In this document: positions 51,689 to 60,869 of the stretch, piece after piece
Position numbering within the stretch: the stretch's first letter is position 1
How the letters are laid out: each line of letters begins with the position of its first letter
Assembly (NCBI GenBank): GCA_020635815.1
Contig: JACJZB010000001.1
Coordinates: 1-64,000, forward strand
Source: Flavobacteriales bacterium
Lineage (GTDB): Bacteria; Bacteroidota; Bacteroidia; Flavobacteriales_E; Vicingaceae
DNA length: 64,000 bases
Direction: 5' to 3'
The notes under the pieces: model-generated
What the model was told of the DNA's origin: nothing
Seen by the model: the letters and a program-made list of their open reading frames with translations, nothing else
Databases searched by the model: none
Made by a program: the position numbers and the translations under genes

Positions 51689-53005
51689 TTGAAGACTAAA
51701 ACACTAAAAAAAAATAAAGTAAACGTAATTACTTTAGGCTGCTCAAAAAATCTATTTGATTCTGAAGTAACCATGACCCAGCTTAAAGCCAATGGTTTTG
51801 AGGTAGAACACGAAGCTCAACAAGACGACTCAGAAATTGTAATCATTAACACTTGTGGTTTTATTGACAATGCAAAAGAAGAATCTGTAAATACGATTTT
51901 GCGTTATGCAGAAGCAAAAAAAGACGGGCAGGTAGATAAATTATACGTTACAGGGTGTTTGTCGGAAAGATATAAAGAAGGGTTAGAGGATGAAATTAAA
52001 GAGGTTGATGCTTTTTTTGGAACAAGAGAGTTACCAAAATTGTTAAAAACATTAAATGCCGATTACAAGCATGAGCTAATTGGAGAGCGAATAATTACGA
52101 CACCTAGCCATTATGCGTTTCTAAAAATATCTGAAGGTTGTGATCGAAAATGTGCTTTTTGTGCCATTCCTTTAATGAGGGGGAATCATATTTCTACAAA
52201 AATTGAAGATTTAGTAATTCAAGCTAAAAGTCTAGCAAAACAAGGTGTTAAGGAGTTGATTTTAATTGCTCAAGAGCTTACTTTTTATGGATTAGATATT
52301 TATGGAGAAAGACGTTTACCAGAGTTGTTAAGAGAGTTGGCAAAGGTTGAAGGTATCGAGTGGATAAGATTACATTATGCATATCCAACTGGTTTCCCAA
52401 TGGAAATTATTGAGGAAATGAATAATAATCCGAAAGTGTGTAATTATTTGGACATTCCTTTGCAACATGCTTCTAACAATATGTTAAAAGCAATGAAACG
52501 TGGAGCAACCCGTGAAAAAACGACAAAATTAATTAATGATATAAGAGCAATAATTCCAAGTATTGCTATCAGAACTACCTTTATTGTTGGTTTTCCAGGA
52601 GAGACAAGAGATGACATTGAAGAGATGAAAGCTTGGATAGCCGAAATGCAGTTTGAACGGTTAGGTGTTTTTACATATTCTCATGAAGAAGATACAACAG
52701 CGTATAAGTTAGAGGACAATGTTTCTGAAAAAGAAAAACAAGCTAGAGCTCAAGAAATAATGGATTTCCAACAAGGAATTTCACTTAGCTTAAATGAACA
52801 AAAAATAGGAAAAACCTTTAAAGTGTTGTTTGACAGAGTTGAAGGAGAATATTTTGTAGGAAGAACAGAATATGATTCACCAGAAGTAGATAATGAAGTA
52901 TTGGTAAGTACTAAAGATAATTTTGTAAGGATTGGCGATTTTGCTGATGTAAAAATTACTGGAGCTGCCGATTTTGATTTGTATGGAGAGGTTGTAAATG
53001 ATTAA
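51689..53005 (+). CDS. rimO: Ribosomal protein S12 methylthiotransferase RimO
   Basis: 438 residues starting at a TTG (51689): (M)KTKTLKKNKVNVITLGCSKN. No in-frame ATG occurs before MTQLKANG, which is within the conserved domain, so TTG is needed. The order is an N-terminal UPF0004 domain (VITLGCSKNLFDSE and CGFIDNAKEES, with its cluster cysteines), a radical-SAM core with CDRKCAFCAIP (CxxxCxxC) and a C-terminal TRAM domain. It methylthiolates Asp of ribosomal protein uS12. Overlaps bshC by 8 bases. Confidence 0.93.
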   Translation: MKTKTLKKNKVNVITLGCSKNLFDSEVTMTQLKANGFEVEHEAQQDDSEIVIINTCGFIDNAKEESVNTILRYAEAKKDGQVDKLYVTGCLSERYKEGLEDEIKEVDAFFGTRELPKLLKTLNADYKHELIGERIITTPSHYAFLKISEGCDRKCAFCAIPLMRGNHISTKIEDLVIQAKSLAKQGVKELILIAQELTFYGLDIYGERRLPELLRELAKVEGIEWIRLHYAYPTGFPMEIIEEMNNNPKVCNYLDIPLQHASNNMLKAMKRGATREKTTKLINDIRAIIPSIAIRTTFIVGFPGETRDDIEEMKAWIAEMQFERLGVFTYSHEEDTTAYKLEDNVSEKEKQARAQEIMDFQQGISLSLNEQKIGKTFKVLFDRVEGEYFVGRTEYDSPEVDNEVLVSTKDNFVRIGDFADVKITGAADFDLYGEVVND

Positions 53006-54584
53006 AGAAACAATATCATATAAGAAAACTGGATACTTCTCTAACTTAATGTTGGATTATATTGCTGGTAAAGAAAATTTAAAACCATTTTATAACAATG
53101 CACACACAATTGATGGTTATAAAAATCAATTAGAAGAGAAACAATTCTCTGACGAAAATAGAAAGGTATTAGTTGATGCTTTATGGAATCAATATAATGG
53201 TTTAGATATTACAGAATCAGTAAAGGAAAACATTAAAAACCTTAAGGAATCCAATACTTATACAATTACAACCGGACATCAGTTAAACCTTTTTACAGGA
53301 CCTCTTTACTTCATTTATAAAATAGTTTCGGCTATCAATTTAGCTAAGGAGTTAAAGCAAAGTTTCCCTGAGAATAATTTTGTACCGGTTTTTTGGATGG
53401 CAACAGAAGACCATGATTTTGAAGAAATCAACCATTTTAATTTGTTTGGGTTAAAACATGAAATCAATTCTAACCAGACTGGTGCTGTTGGACGAATGAA
53501 ATTAGAGGGAGTTGAAGCTGTTTTTGATCAGTTGGAAGAAACCTTAAATGGTAGAACTGGACTAGAAGAAATTCTAGCAAAACTTAAAAACTGTTATCAA
53601 TCAGATAAAACCTATACACAAGCTGTTAGAGAATTAGTTAATGATTTATTTGGAAAATATGGGTTAGTGATTATTGATGGAGATGACAAAAAGTTGAAGA
53701 GTTTATTTGCTGATAATTTTAAAAATGAATTATTAGGAAGAAACAATTACAAATTGATAAATTCTACTTCAGAAAAGTTAGAAAAATTAGGATTTAAAAA
53801 ACAAGTTAATCCAAGAGAGATTAACCTTTTTTACCTTAAAGGAGATATTCGGGAAAGAATCGTTTTTGAGGATGAGAAGTACAAAGTGTTAAATACAGAC
53901 ATCGAATTTTCTGAAGCAGAAATTTTAAATGAATTAGAGCAACATCCGGAAAACTTTAGTCCGAATGCAGTAATGCGACCATTGTATCAAGAAGTGGTGT
54001 TACCAAACCTTGCCTATATTGGTGGTGGTGGAGAGTTGGCGTATTGGTTGCAGCTAAAACAAATGTTTGCAAAGAATAATGTAGTATTTCCAATTTTGAT
54101 GTTGAGAAATTCCGCTATGATTATTGATGGCGGAACACAAAAAAAGATTAATAAACTAGGTCTAACAACTGAGCAGTTGTTTATGCAAGAGGATGAGTTA
54201 ATTAAAACTTATTTAAAAGAAGAGGCAGATATTATTTTAGACTTAAAAGCTGAAGAAAGAGGTGTCGAATTAGTTTTTGAAGATATTGTAAAGAAAGCAG
54301 GTCAAATTGACCCAACCTTACAGCCAATGATAAAAGCGGAACTTCAAAAGAGTTTAAAATCGTTACAAAATATTGAAGCTAGATTAATGAAAGCTGAAAA
54401 GCAAAAAGAGGAAGTGGCGATTAATCAAATCAAAGGAATCAAAGAAAAGTTGTTTCCTAATGGCTCTTTACAAGAGCGTAAAGACAATTTCTTGTATGCT
54501 TATCTTCTCTTGGGTGATTCTTTTATCGATGAATTGGTTGAGCAATTAAACCCCTTAGAACAAGAGTTTGTTGTGTTATCGTAA
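52998..54584 (+). CDS. bshC: Bacillithiol biosynthesis cysteine-adding enzyme BshC
   Basis: 528 residues. TITTGHQLNLFTGPLYFIYK (~93-112), FWMATEDHDFEEINHF (~132-147) and YIGGGGELAYWLQLK (~339-353) fit the BshC Rossmann-fold core plus C-terminal coiled coil (~430-500). It joins cysteine to GlcN-malate to form bacillithiol, the low-molecular-weight thiol of many Bacteroidota and Firmicutes. bshA and bshB are not in the window. Its start lies inside the end of rimO. Confidence 0.93.
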   Translation: MIKETISYKKTGYFSNLMLDYIAGKENLKPFYNNAHTIDGYKNQLEEKQFSDENRKVLVDALWNQYNGLDITESVKENIKNLKESNTYTITTGHQLNLFTGPLYFIYKIVSAINLAKELKQSFPENNFVPVFWMATEDHDFEEINHFNLFGLKHEINSNQTGAVGRMKLEGVEAVFDQLEETLNGRTGLEEILAKLKNCYQSDKTYTQAVRELVNDLFGKYGLVIIDGDDKKLKSLFADNFKNELLGRNNYKLINSTSEKLEKLGFKKQVNPREINLFYLKGDIRERIVFEDEKYKVLNTDIEFSEAEILNELEQHPENFSPNAVMRPLYQEVVLPNLAYIGGGGELAYWLQLKQMFAKNNVVFPILMLRNSAMIIDGGTQKKINKLGLTTEQLFMQEDELIKTYLKEEADIILDLKAEERGVELVFEDIVKKAGQIDPTLQPMIKAELQKSLKSLQNIEARLMKAEKQKEEVAINQIKGIKEKLFPNGSLQERKDNFLYAYLLLGDSFIDELVEQLNPLEQEFVVLS

Positions 54585-54628
54585 ATAAATTTAATCCTTC
54601 TAAGTTTTTAAAACCTAGAAAGTGTTTA

Positions 54629-56614
54629 TTATTGTTGCACAATAATTTTTTTACTAAAACTCTCGTTAGCAGTTTGAACTGTTACGATATACATCCCTTT
54701 TGCTAAGTTTAAAGTTGCCTTAGATTGATTAGCATCAATAGACTTAATTAACTGCCCATAAGTATTGTAAATTACAATTAAGCCTTTATCAATACCACTA
54801 AAGTTTAGTTGATTAGAAGAATTATTGTAATAAATATTGTCAGCTAAATTTTCGCTAATTGCTATAGTGTTAGAATAAGAATATTGTCCATTAAAATCAG
54901 TTTGTTTTAAACGGTAGTAATTAATGTGATTAGTAACCCCATCATCAGTAAACTGATAATATTGATTGGTAGAACTGTTTCCTGCTCCATTAATAATTCC
55001 AATTTCAATAAAGTTAAACCCATCTTCAGCTCTTTCTAAGGTAAAATAATCGTTATTGATTTCTGTGGTAGTAACCCATTCTAATAAATTACCATAGCTT
55101 ATTTTTTTGCCTTTAAAATGTAGTAGTTTTATGGGTAAAATATTAGATGGTGTGCAGCCATCACTTTTATAAGTAGGATTTCCAGCTGCATCAAAAGTTA
55201 CATAATCTCCACCTGTACCAGATAAAGAGCATCTTTGGTAAGTTACTATATCTATATTACTCCCACCAAAATCTACTACTAATGTACGGTATTCACTACA
55301 ATCACCATTATAATTCCCAAAGCGACCTGATGTTATTGCATTGTCTGCAAAAACAGCATAGTAAGGTCCAGAACCACATAATCCTGAAAAATTAAAATCA
55401 TATGTCGGATTAGCCCCTGTAAATACAATAACTTCAGCATTAGCTGGGATTGGGTTTCCTTCGATAAATAAACCAGGGCAACCTGCAGTATCATTTAATT
55501 GGGTTACAAAAGAAGGGTTAGTAACCCAGCCACTTCCGCAAGAGGTATTACAAAATGTACCTCCACTCGGAAAATCCACTTCAAGGTCATCTATATCTAA
55601 ACTTGAAGTACCATTAGTAAAAGTGAAAAATTCATTAATACCTTCATTACCATCACAGGCGGCAACCAAAATCCCTGTTATTTCAGGGTCAGTACTAGCA
55701 CAAAAGGTGGTGGTGTTATTTCCAGTTAATGAAGTTGTAAAGTAATTTTCTGTACAATTTGCTGTAGTTCCGTTGTATTCAAAGACTGCAAAGTAATAGG
55801 TTGTACTCATGCTTAACCCTGTAATTGTAAAACTATTTCCGTTTCCATTATAAACAACAAACTCACCTGCTGCTATTGTGCTTCCAGAGCCAAAACTAGC
55901 ATTTGCAGTATAATCAGTTTGATCGGTTGGAGTTCCTGTTATAACTGAAGTTGAAGCAATAACAATTCGATTAGAACCATTTCCTGAAGTCCAATCTAAA
56001 TCCATACTAAAACAACCAATATTTGTGATGTTTAAAGATGAGGAAGGAGAGGTGGGTTGACCATCAGAGGTGCAAGGAGGACCGCAAGATGTTGAACCAT
56101 TTAAGGTGAAATCATCAAGTCTAAAAGTTCCTGTTCCAGAAGCTCCCGATAAGCTAAATACAATGGTTACGGTCCCTGTTAATCCATTCATTCCTGTAAC
56201 TGTTGTATTTCCAATATTAGAACCAGATGTAGGAACTGTTCCAGAACCTACGGTGGTACCATTTATAGCCATTGACCAATTTTGAGCTCCAGTACTACTT
56301 CTTCTCCTCCAAAAATCAAAAGAAGTTATATCTAAGCTGCAACCAGCATCAATATCAAAAGTTAGTGTAATTGTAGGAGTACCTCCTGAATTACTTAATG
56401 ATATTGCTTCTCCAGAACTCCCACCATACGAAGTCCATGAGTTTGTTGAATTTGACCATGATGAGTTTGAAAGGTTTACATCTAATGTAGTTGGAGTACC
56501 TGTATAAGGGTGAGTACTTATTGTTGTGGTACCAAAATCATGTTGGTAAACTTGCCCGTACAAACAACTCGAAACAAAAAGAATAAAACTTAATAATGTA
56601 ATTCGTAAAAACAT
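54629..56614 (-). CDS. T9SS type A sorting domain surface protein with lamin-tail-like domain
   Basis: 661 residues. Signal peptide (MFLRITLLSFILFVSSCLYGQ), an N-terminal DFGTTTIS..beta-sandwich region, an FN3-like unit (~180-300) and a lamin-tail-like domain (~308-490) beginning DPEITGILVAACDGNEGINE. From ~493, LPIKLLHFKGKKISYGNLLEW, ERAEDGFNFIEIG and the final ~80 residues (IYNTYGQLIKSID, KGMYIVTVQT, KKIIVQQ) form a type A T9SS C-terminal domain. Exported by the T9SS to the cell surface or medium. Unusually, the leader carries a 38-nt conserved element (56635-56672). Function as adhesin or enzyme is not determined. Confidence 0.85.
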   Translation of the reverse strand: MFLRITLLSFILFVSSCLYGQVYQHDFGTTTISTHPYTGTPTTLDVNLSNSSWSNSTNSWTSYGGSSGEAISLSNSGGTPTITLTFDIDAGCSLDITSFDFWRRRSSTGAQNWSMAINGTTVGSGTVPTSGSNIGNTTVTGMNGLTGTVTIVFSLSGASGTGTFRLDDFTLNGSTSCGPPCTSDGQPTSPSSSLNITNIGCFSMDLDWTSGNGSNRIVIASTSVITGTPTDQTDYTANASFGSGSTIAAGEFVVYNGNGNSFTITGLSMSTTYYFAVFEYNGTTANCTENYFTTSLTGNNTTTFCASTDPEITGILVAACDGNEGINEFFTFTNGTSSLDIDDLEVDFPSGGTFCNTSCGSGWVTNPSFVTQLNDTAGCPGLFIEGNPIPANAEVIVFTGANPTYDFNFSGLCGSGPYYAVFADNAITSGRFGNYNGDCSEYRTLVVDFGGSNIDIVTYQRCSLSGTGGDYVTFDAAGNPTYKSDGCTPSNILPIKLLHFKGKKISYGNLLEWVTTTEINNDYFTLERAEDGFNFIEIGIINGAGNSSTNQYYQFTDDGVTNHINYYRLKQTDFNGQYSYSNTIAISENLADNIYYNNSSNQLNFSGIDKGLIVIYNTYGQLIKSIDANQSKATLNLAKGMYIVTVQTANESFSKKIIVQQ

Positions 56615-56634
56615 GTTTTTACAAAAAGAACTAT

Positions 56635-56672
56635 AAAGTGGTTTCGGGATTTTCCCTGTAGGTGATCACTTT
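56635..56672 (-). promoter_or_regulatory. Conserved 38-nt leader element, copy A (candidate cis-acting RNA)
   Basis: On the minus strand the 38-nt element begins with AAAGTG and ends with CACTTT, which pair; the pairing extends outward to about 12 bp (AATTGTAAAGTG with CACTTTATAGTT, including G-T pairs). Inside are GATCACCTA next to the 5' arm and GAAAC next to the 3' arm, plus an interior hairpin GGGA-AAA-TCCC. It ends 20 nt before the ATG of the gene. Copy B is at 59136-59173. Confidence 0.7.
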
Positions 56673-56673
56673 A

Positions 56674-56700
56674 CAATTTACGTAAGTAAAATTACGTAAA
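56674..56700 (-). promoter_or_regulatory. Promoter region with TTTACGTAA inverted repeat
   Basis: TTTACGTAA and TTACGTAAA form a perfect 9-bp inverted repeat with a 6-nt loop (56677-56700). On the minus strand it runs straight into a -7-like TAAATTG (complement of 56674-56680). The predicted transcript would start at or just before the leader element. A dimeric regulator could bind here. Confidence 0.5.
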
Positions 56701-56884
56701 TATTTTTTCTATCTTATTATGGTAAGGTTAAGTTGAAGTAACCTTTTTTCAACAAAATGTTGAAAACGAACGAAATACGAATTAGTTTAGAATTAATAAG
56801 ACAGTAAGGATAGGTATTAAAAGGATAATAAAAACCTTTAATAACAACTTTTGAAAATCTTGAACGGTTTTAACTTTAAACATA

Positions 56885-59116
56885 CTATTTTAATAAGGTT
56901 ATATGACCAGTAATTGTTTCTTTTTCTTCATTATTCCAGGTAATATTTGAAATGTAGAAATACGTTCCATCAGCAACCAAATTACCTTCGTAACTTCCAT
57001 CCCAACCTTCATTTAAGGTGTCCCAACTATAAATTTCATTTCCCCAACGGTTAAATATTTTACAATCAAAAGCAGCAATATTTTCACCTTTAATTAGGAA
57101 AACATCGTTAATTCCATCATTATTTGGGGTAAATACATTAGGAATAAAAACAGTATTTGGTCTTTCAAAAATCAAAATCTCTTGGTAAGTATCTTGACAA
57201 TATTGATTGGAAGCAGTAAGTATAACAGTAAATTCGCCATTTTCTGTATAAGTGGTTGAAGGATTTTCATTTGAACTACTTAAACCATTTCCTAAATTCC
57301 AATCAAAATCAGTAGCAGTAGCTGACGAAGAATTAATAAAATTGATTGTAGAAGGAATTTCACTTCCATAAAAGTAATCAGAAGTAAAACCTGCGGTTAC
57401 GCTATAGTCTAATATTACTTTATAAGCAGTGTCTATTCCACACTCATTGCTAACAGTTAGATAAATGTTAGCAGGAGTATTAAAGTTTTGTGTAGTTGAA
57501 CTACTTCCATTCGACCATAAAAAATTTCCATTACCGTTAGCAGTTAAGGTGATAGAATTATTACATAAAATAGTATCCCCAGTAATAGAAGCGATAGGAA
57601 GAGTTCCTGCTGATACGGTTATTGATTCTGAATCAGTTCCACATGTATTTGTTGAAGAAACAGAATAAGTTCCAACAGAACTTACAGTGATACTTGATGT
57701 GGTGTCGGTAGTATTCCATAAATAATTATTTGAGCCACTAGCTGTTAAAGTAATTGTTTCTCCACTACAAATAATATTAGATGTTGATGAACTATTTAAA
57801 GCAATTGTTGGTGGAGATAAGACTGTTATGTTTACACTTTGAGAATCGCGATAGCAATTATTGTAACCAATAACGTAGTAATTACCAGCACTATTCACAT
57901 TTACTGTAGTTCCTGTTGAGTTATTAAACCATGTGTAGTTTGGAGCTCCACTTGCTGTTAAAATAGCTGTGCTTCCGTTGCAAATAGTTGAGTTAGGCGT
58001 AGTTAAACTTAAGTTTATAGTTGGAGCATCTGAAATTGTAATATTGTCAGACGAACTTCCACAAGATGATGAACTTGTTACAGTGTAAATTCCGGAAGAA
58101 GAAGCATAAATAGAAGCAGCATTACTTCCTGTGTTCCACGTGTAATTACCTGTGCCAGAAGCAGTAAGCAGAATGCTGTCACCATTACATAATTCTGTTG
58201 TTGCAGATGTTATCGTTACCGAAGATGTATTCCCGCCAACTTGAACAAGTACACTATCTTTTATTGGATTACTACAAGATGTAGTGCCTTCAAAATAAAT
58301 ATAAAAATCACTATTGTCTGTTATGTCAGAATAATAACTAGTAGTTAAATTAGAAGGAGAAGAGAATGTTCCATTTCCGCCTAACCATAAAGTTGAAAAG
58401 AAAGAACCTTCTATTGTTGCCGATAAATCAATCGTATCTCCTGGACAAATTGTAAAACCTGCTTCATTAATGCCAACTGTATGCACTTCTATTGGGGCAG
58501 TACACCCATTATTGATATAAGAATGAGTTCCACTCCAAGTGTAATCAACAGTAGCACCATCCCCTCCAATTAAATCTGTGGGTAAATAAGAAACAACATC
58601 TGAGCAACTAGAAGGTGAAGAAAAACTAATTGTTAGTGTTTTTACTGAAGATGCTGAGTTTGAAAAATGTCCGAAAGTATTTCCAGGGCATTGAAAAATG
58701 GCATAAACGGTATCGTTTAAATTAGCAAAAGAATTTGCTGATATATCAAAAAGAGTACTGGTAAATAAAATCACTGAAGCTCCAGCAGGAAGAATACCTC
58801 CTGTAGGTTCCAATATTAATCCACAACCAGTTATTGTGCTATTTAAATTGGCAACTTTTGAGGCAGTAGTACTATTTTTACAAATCCCATTATAAGAATT
58901 GCTTGTGGTTGGCCAATCAACATCCATATTGTTATAATTAAGGTTGTTTGAACCGACAGTAAACCTAACCATTTCATTGTCAGACTCAGGGTTGCCACAG
59001 GCATCAACTAAAATACTTTCAATTTCGAAACAAGTACTTGGAGTTTGAGATTTAACAGTTGTATTAAATAAAACAACTAAAGCAGCGATCAGGCTTACTC
59101 TATTAAAAAATAACAT
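56885..59116 (-). CDS. T9SS gliding-associated C-terminal (type B) surface protein with Ig-like repeats
   Basis: 743 residues. Signal peptide ending VKSQ, a lamin-tail-like domain (~28-205, starting CFEIESILVDACGNPESDNE), then about five Ig/PKD-like repeats (~210-640, each with C.G.T..LTA.G and YxWxxG-like cores), and a C-terminal type B domain with VFIPNVFTPNNDGINDVFLI (seen as FIPNVFTPNNDGINDVF), FNRWGNEIYSWD and ITGHITLLK. Such proteins are T9SS substrates held by PorP/SprF-type anchors. The N-terminal domain is related to that of the neighbour at 54629. The leader has the same 38-nt element (59136-59173). Confidence 0.88.
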   Translation of the reverse strand: MLFFNRVSLIAALVVLFNTTVKSQTPSTCFEIESILVDACGNPESDNEMVRFTVGSNNLNYNNMDVDWPTTSNSYNGICKNSTTASKVANLNSTITGCGLILEPTGGILPAGASVILFTSTLFDISANSFANLNDTVYAIFQCPGNTFGHFSNSASSVKTLTISFSSPSSCSDVVSYLPTDLIGGDGATVDYTWSGTHSYINNGCTAPIEVHTVGINEAGFTICPGDTIDLSATIEGSFFSTLWLGGNGTFSSPSNLTTSYYSDITDNSDFYIYFEGTTSCSNPIKDSVLVQVGGNTSSVTITSATTELCNGDSILLTASGTGNYTWNTGSNAASIYASSSGIYTVTSSSSCGSSSDNITISDAPTINLSLTTPNSTICNGSTAILTASGAPNYTWFNNSTGTTVNVNSAGNYYVIGYNNCYRDSQSVNITVLSPPTIALNSSSTSNIICSGETITLTASGSNNYLWNTTDTTSSITVSSVGTYSVSSTNTCGTDSESITVSAGTLPIASITGDTILCNNSITLTANGNGNFLWSNGSSSTTQNFNTPANIYLTVSNECGIDTAYKVILDYSVTAGFTSDYFYGSEIPSTINFINSSSATATDFDWNLGNGLSSSNENPSTTYTENGEFTVILTASNQYCQDTYQEILIFERPNTVFIPNVFTPNNDGINDVFLIKGENIAAFDCKIFNRWGNEIYSWDTLNEGWDGSYEGNLVADGTYFYISNITWNNEEKETITGHITLLK

Positions 59117-59135
59117 GTTTTAATGCAACAAAAAC

Positions 59136-59173
59136 AACGTGGTTTCAGGGAATTCCATCTAGGTGATCACGTT
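59136..59173 (-). promoter_or_regulatory. Conserved 38-nt leader element, copy B (candidate cis-acting RNA)
   Basis: It begins AACGTG and ends CACGTT (6 bp). With one bulged A, the pairing extends further (AAAAAC with GTTTTT). The conserved segments GATCACCTA and GAAACCAC are in the same places as in copy A, and the length is identical (38 nt). It ends 19 nt before the ATG. A -7 box TAAATTTG lies just upstream (complement of 59184-59192 region). Confidence 0.7.
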
Positions 59174-59311
59174 TGTTTTTCAATACAAATTTAAGAAGAT
59201 TAATAGCTTATGAATGTTAAGAGCAAGTTAATTTTTACACAATTGTTTATAAGTAGGTTATTATTTTTAAAAGTTGATAACAAAAATACGCCATAATATC
59301 TGTTCTAATTT

Positions 59312-59319
59312 TATCTTTG
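59312..59319 (+). promoter_or_regulatory. -7 box of guaA, only 4 bp from the start codon
   Basis: TATCTTTG fits TAnnTTTG and is followed by CAAA and the ATG at 59324. Transcription would start at or inside the first codon, so the mRNA may be leaderless. No clear -33 TTTG is at the expected spacing. Confidence 0.45.
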
Positions 59320-59323
59320 CAAA

Positions 59324-60853
59324 ATGGAAAAAATAGTGATTTTAGATTTTGGCTCTCAGTACACGCAATTAATTGCAAGAAGAGTTAGAGAATTAAATGT
59401 TTATTGTGAAATACATCCTCATAATAAGCCTCCACAAATTGATGAAACAGTTAAAGGTGTTATTCTTTCTGGAAGCCCTTTTTCGGTAAGAGATGAAAAA
59501 TCTCCTAAGCCTGATTTGTCAATCTACAGAAAACAATTACCATTATTAGGGGTTTGTTTTGGAGCACAGTATTTAGCATCTAGTAACGGAGGCGAAGTTT
59601 TACCTTCTAATACTAGAGAATATGGACGAGCAAATCTATCTTTTGTAGATAATACTCATCCATTAATGAGAGGAGTTAGCGATAACTCTCAAGTATGGAT
59701 GTCTCACGGAGATACCATCAAAAAACTACCAGAGAACACAAAAATATTTGCGAGTACTGCAGACGTAGAAATTGCTGGTTATGAATTTGAAAATGAAGAA
59801 ACGTATGCGATTCAATTTCATCCAGAGGTTTACCACACAAAAGAAGGTGCAATAATGTTGAAGAATTTTATTGTAAATGTGTGTAAGTGTGCTCAAGATT
59901 GGACACCAAACTCATTTGTTGAAGAAACAGTTGGTACTTTAAAAGAAAAATTAGGAAACGATAAAGTTGTTTTAGGATTGTCGGGAGGGGTAGATAGCAC
60001 CGTTGCTGCAGTTTTGTTGCATAAAGCAATAGGTAAGAACTTGTATTGTATTTTTGTAGATAACGGTTTATTGCGTAAAAACGAATTTGAAGGAGTATTA
60101 AAACAATACGAACATTTAGGTTTAAATGTAAAAGGAGTTGATGCTAAAAATAAATTCTATTCTGCTTTAGCAGGTGAGAAAGATCCTGAGAAAAAACGAA
60201 AAGCAATCGGTAAAGTTTTTATTGATGTTTTCGATGAAGAATCGCATTTAATCGAAGATGTGAAATGGTTGGCTCAAGGAACTATCTATCCAGATGTTAT
60301 CGAATCAGTTTCTGCAACTGGAGGACCTTCTCAGACTATAAAATCACATCATAATGTTGGTGGATTACCAGATTATATGAAATTGAAAATTGTGGAACCA
60401 TTACGTTTATTATTTAAAGATGAAGTAAGACGTGTTGGACGTACAATGGGATTAAACGAAGAACTTTTAGGAAGGCATCCTTTTCCTGGGCCAGGACTTG
60501 CTATTCGAATTTTAGGAGACATTACTCCAGAAAAGGTACAGATTTTGCAAGAGGTGGATTATATTTTTATTGAAGGATTGAAAAAAGCAAATTTATACGA
60601 TGAGGTATGGCAGGCAGGAGCTATTCTTTTACCAGTTCAATCGGTAGGAGTTATGGGTGATGAACGTACTTATGAGCAAGCAGTTGCATTGCGTGCCGTG
60701 GAGTCAACAGATGGAATGACGGCTGATTGGTGTCATTTACCTTATGAGTTTTTAGCCAAAACTTCAAACGAAATTATAAATAAAGTAAAAGGAGTTAATC
60801 GTGTGGTTTATGATATAAGTTCAAAACCACCAGCAACAATTGAGTGGGAATAA
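59324..60853 (+). CDS. guaA: GMP synthase (glutamine-hydrolysing)
   Basis: 509 residues. Class I glutamine amidotransferase domain with nucleophile Cys78 in GVCFGAQ and the HPEVYHT His/Glu pair, then an ATP-pyrophosphatase domain with LSGGVDSTVAA (~221-231), and a C-terminal dimerisation domain with RHPFPGPGLAIR and ending KPPATIEWE. It makes GMP from XMP. The LysM protein follows after 16 bases. Confidence 0.97.
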   Translation: MEKIVILDFGSQYTQLIARRVRELNVYCEIHPHNKPPQIDETVKGVILSGSPFSVRDEKSPKPDLSIYRKQLPLLGVCFGAQYLASSNGGEVLPSNTREYGRANLSFVDNTHPLMRGVSDNSQVWMSHGDTIKKLPENTKIFASTADVEIAGYEFENEETYAIQFHPEVYHTKEGAIMLKNFIVNVCKCAQDWTPNSFVEETVGTLKEKLGNDKVVLGLSGGVDSTVAAVLLHKAIGKNLYCIFVDNGLLRKNEFEGVLKQYEHLGLNVKGVDAKNKFYSALAGEKDPEKKRKAIGKVFIDVFDEESHLIEDVKWLAQGTIYPDVIESVSATGGPSQTIKSHHNVGGLPDYMKLKIVEPLRLLFKDEVRRVGRTMGLNEELLGRHPFPGPGLAIRILGDITPEKVQILQEVDYIFIEGLKKANLYDEVWQAGAILLPVQSVGVMGDERTYEQAVALRAVESTDGMTADWCHLPYEFLAKTSNEIINKVKGVNRVVYDISSKPPATIEWE

Positions 60854-60869
60854 TTAAAATTCATTAATA

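Noticed and set aside
57000..58900. Ser/Thr-rich Ig repeats as a DNA-level repeat or CRISPR array.
   Set aside because: The periodicity is at protein level and degenerate in DNA, with no constant repeat.
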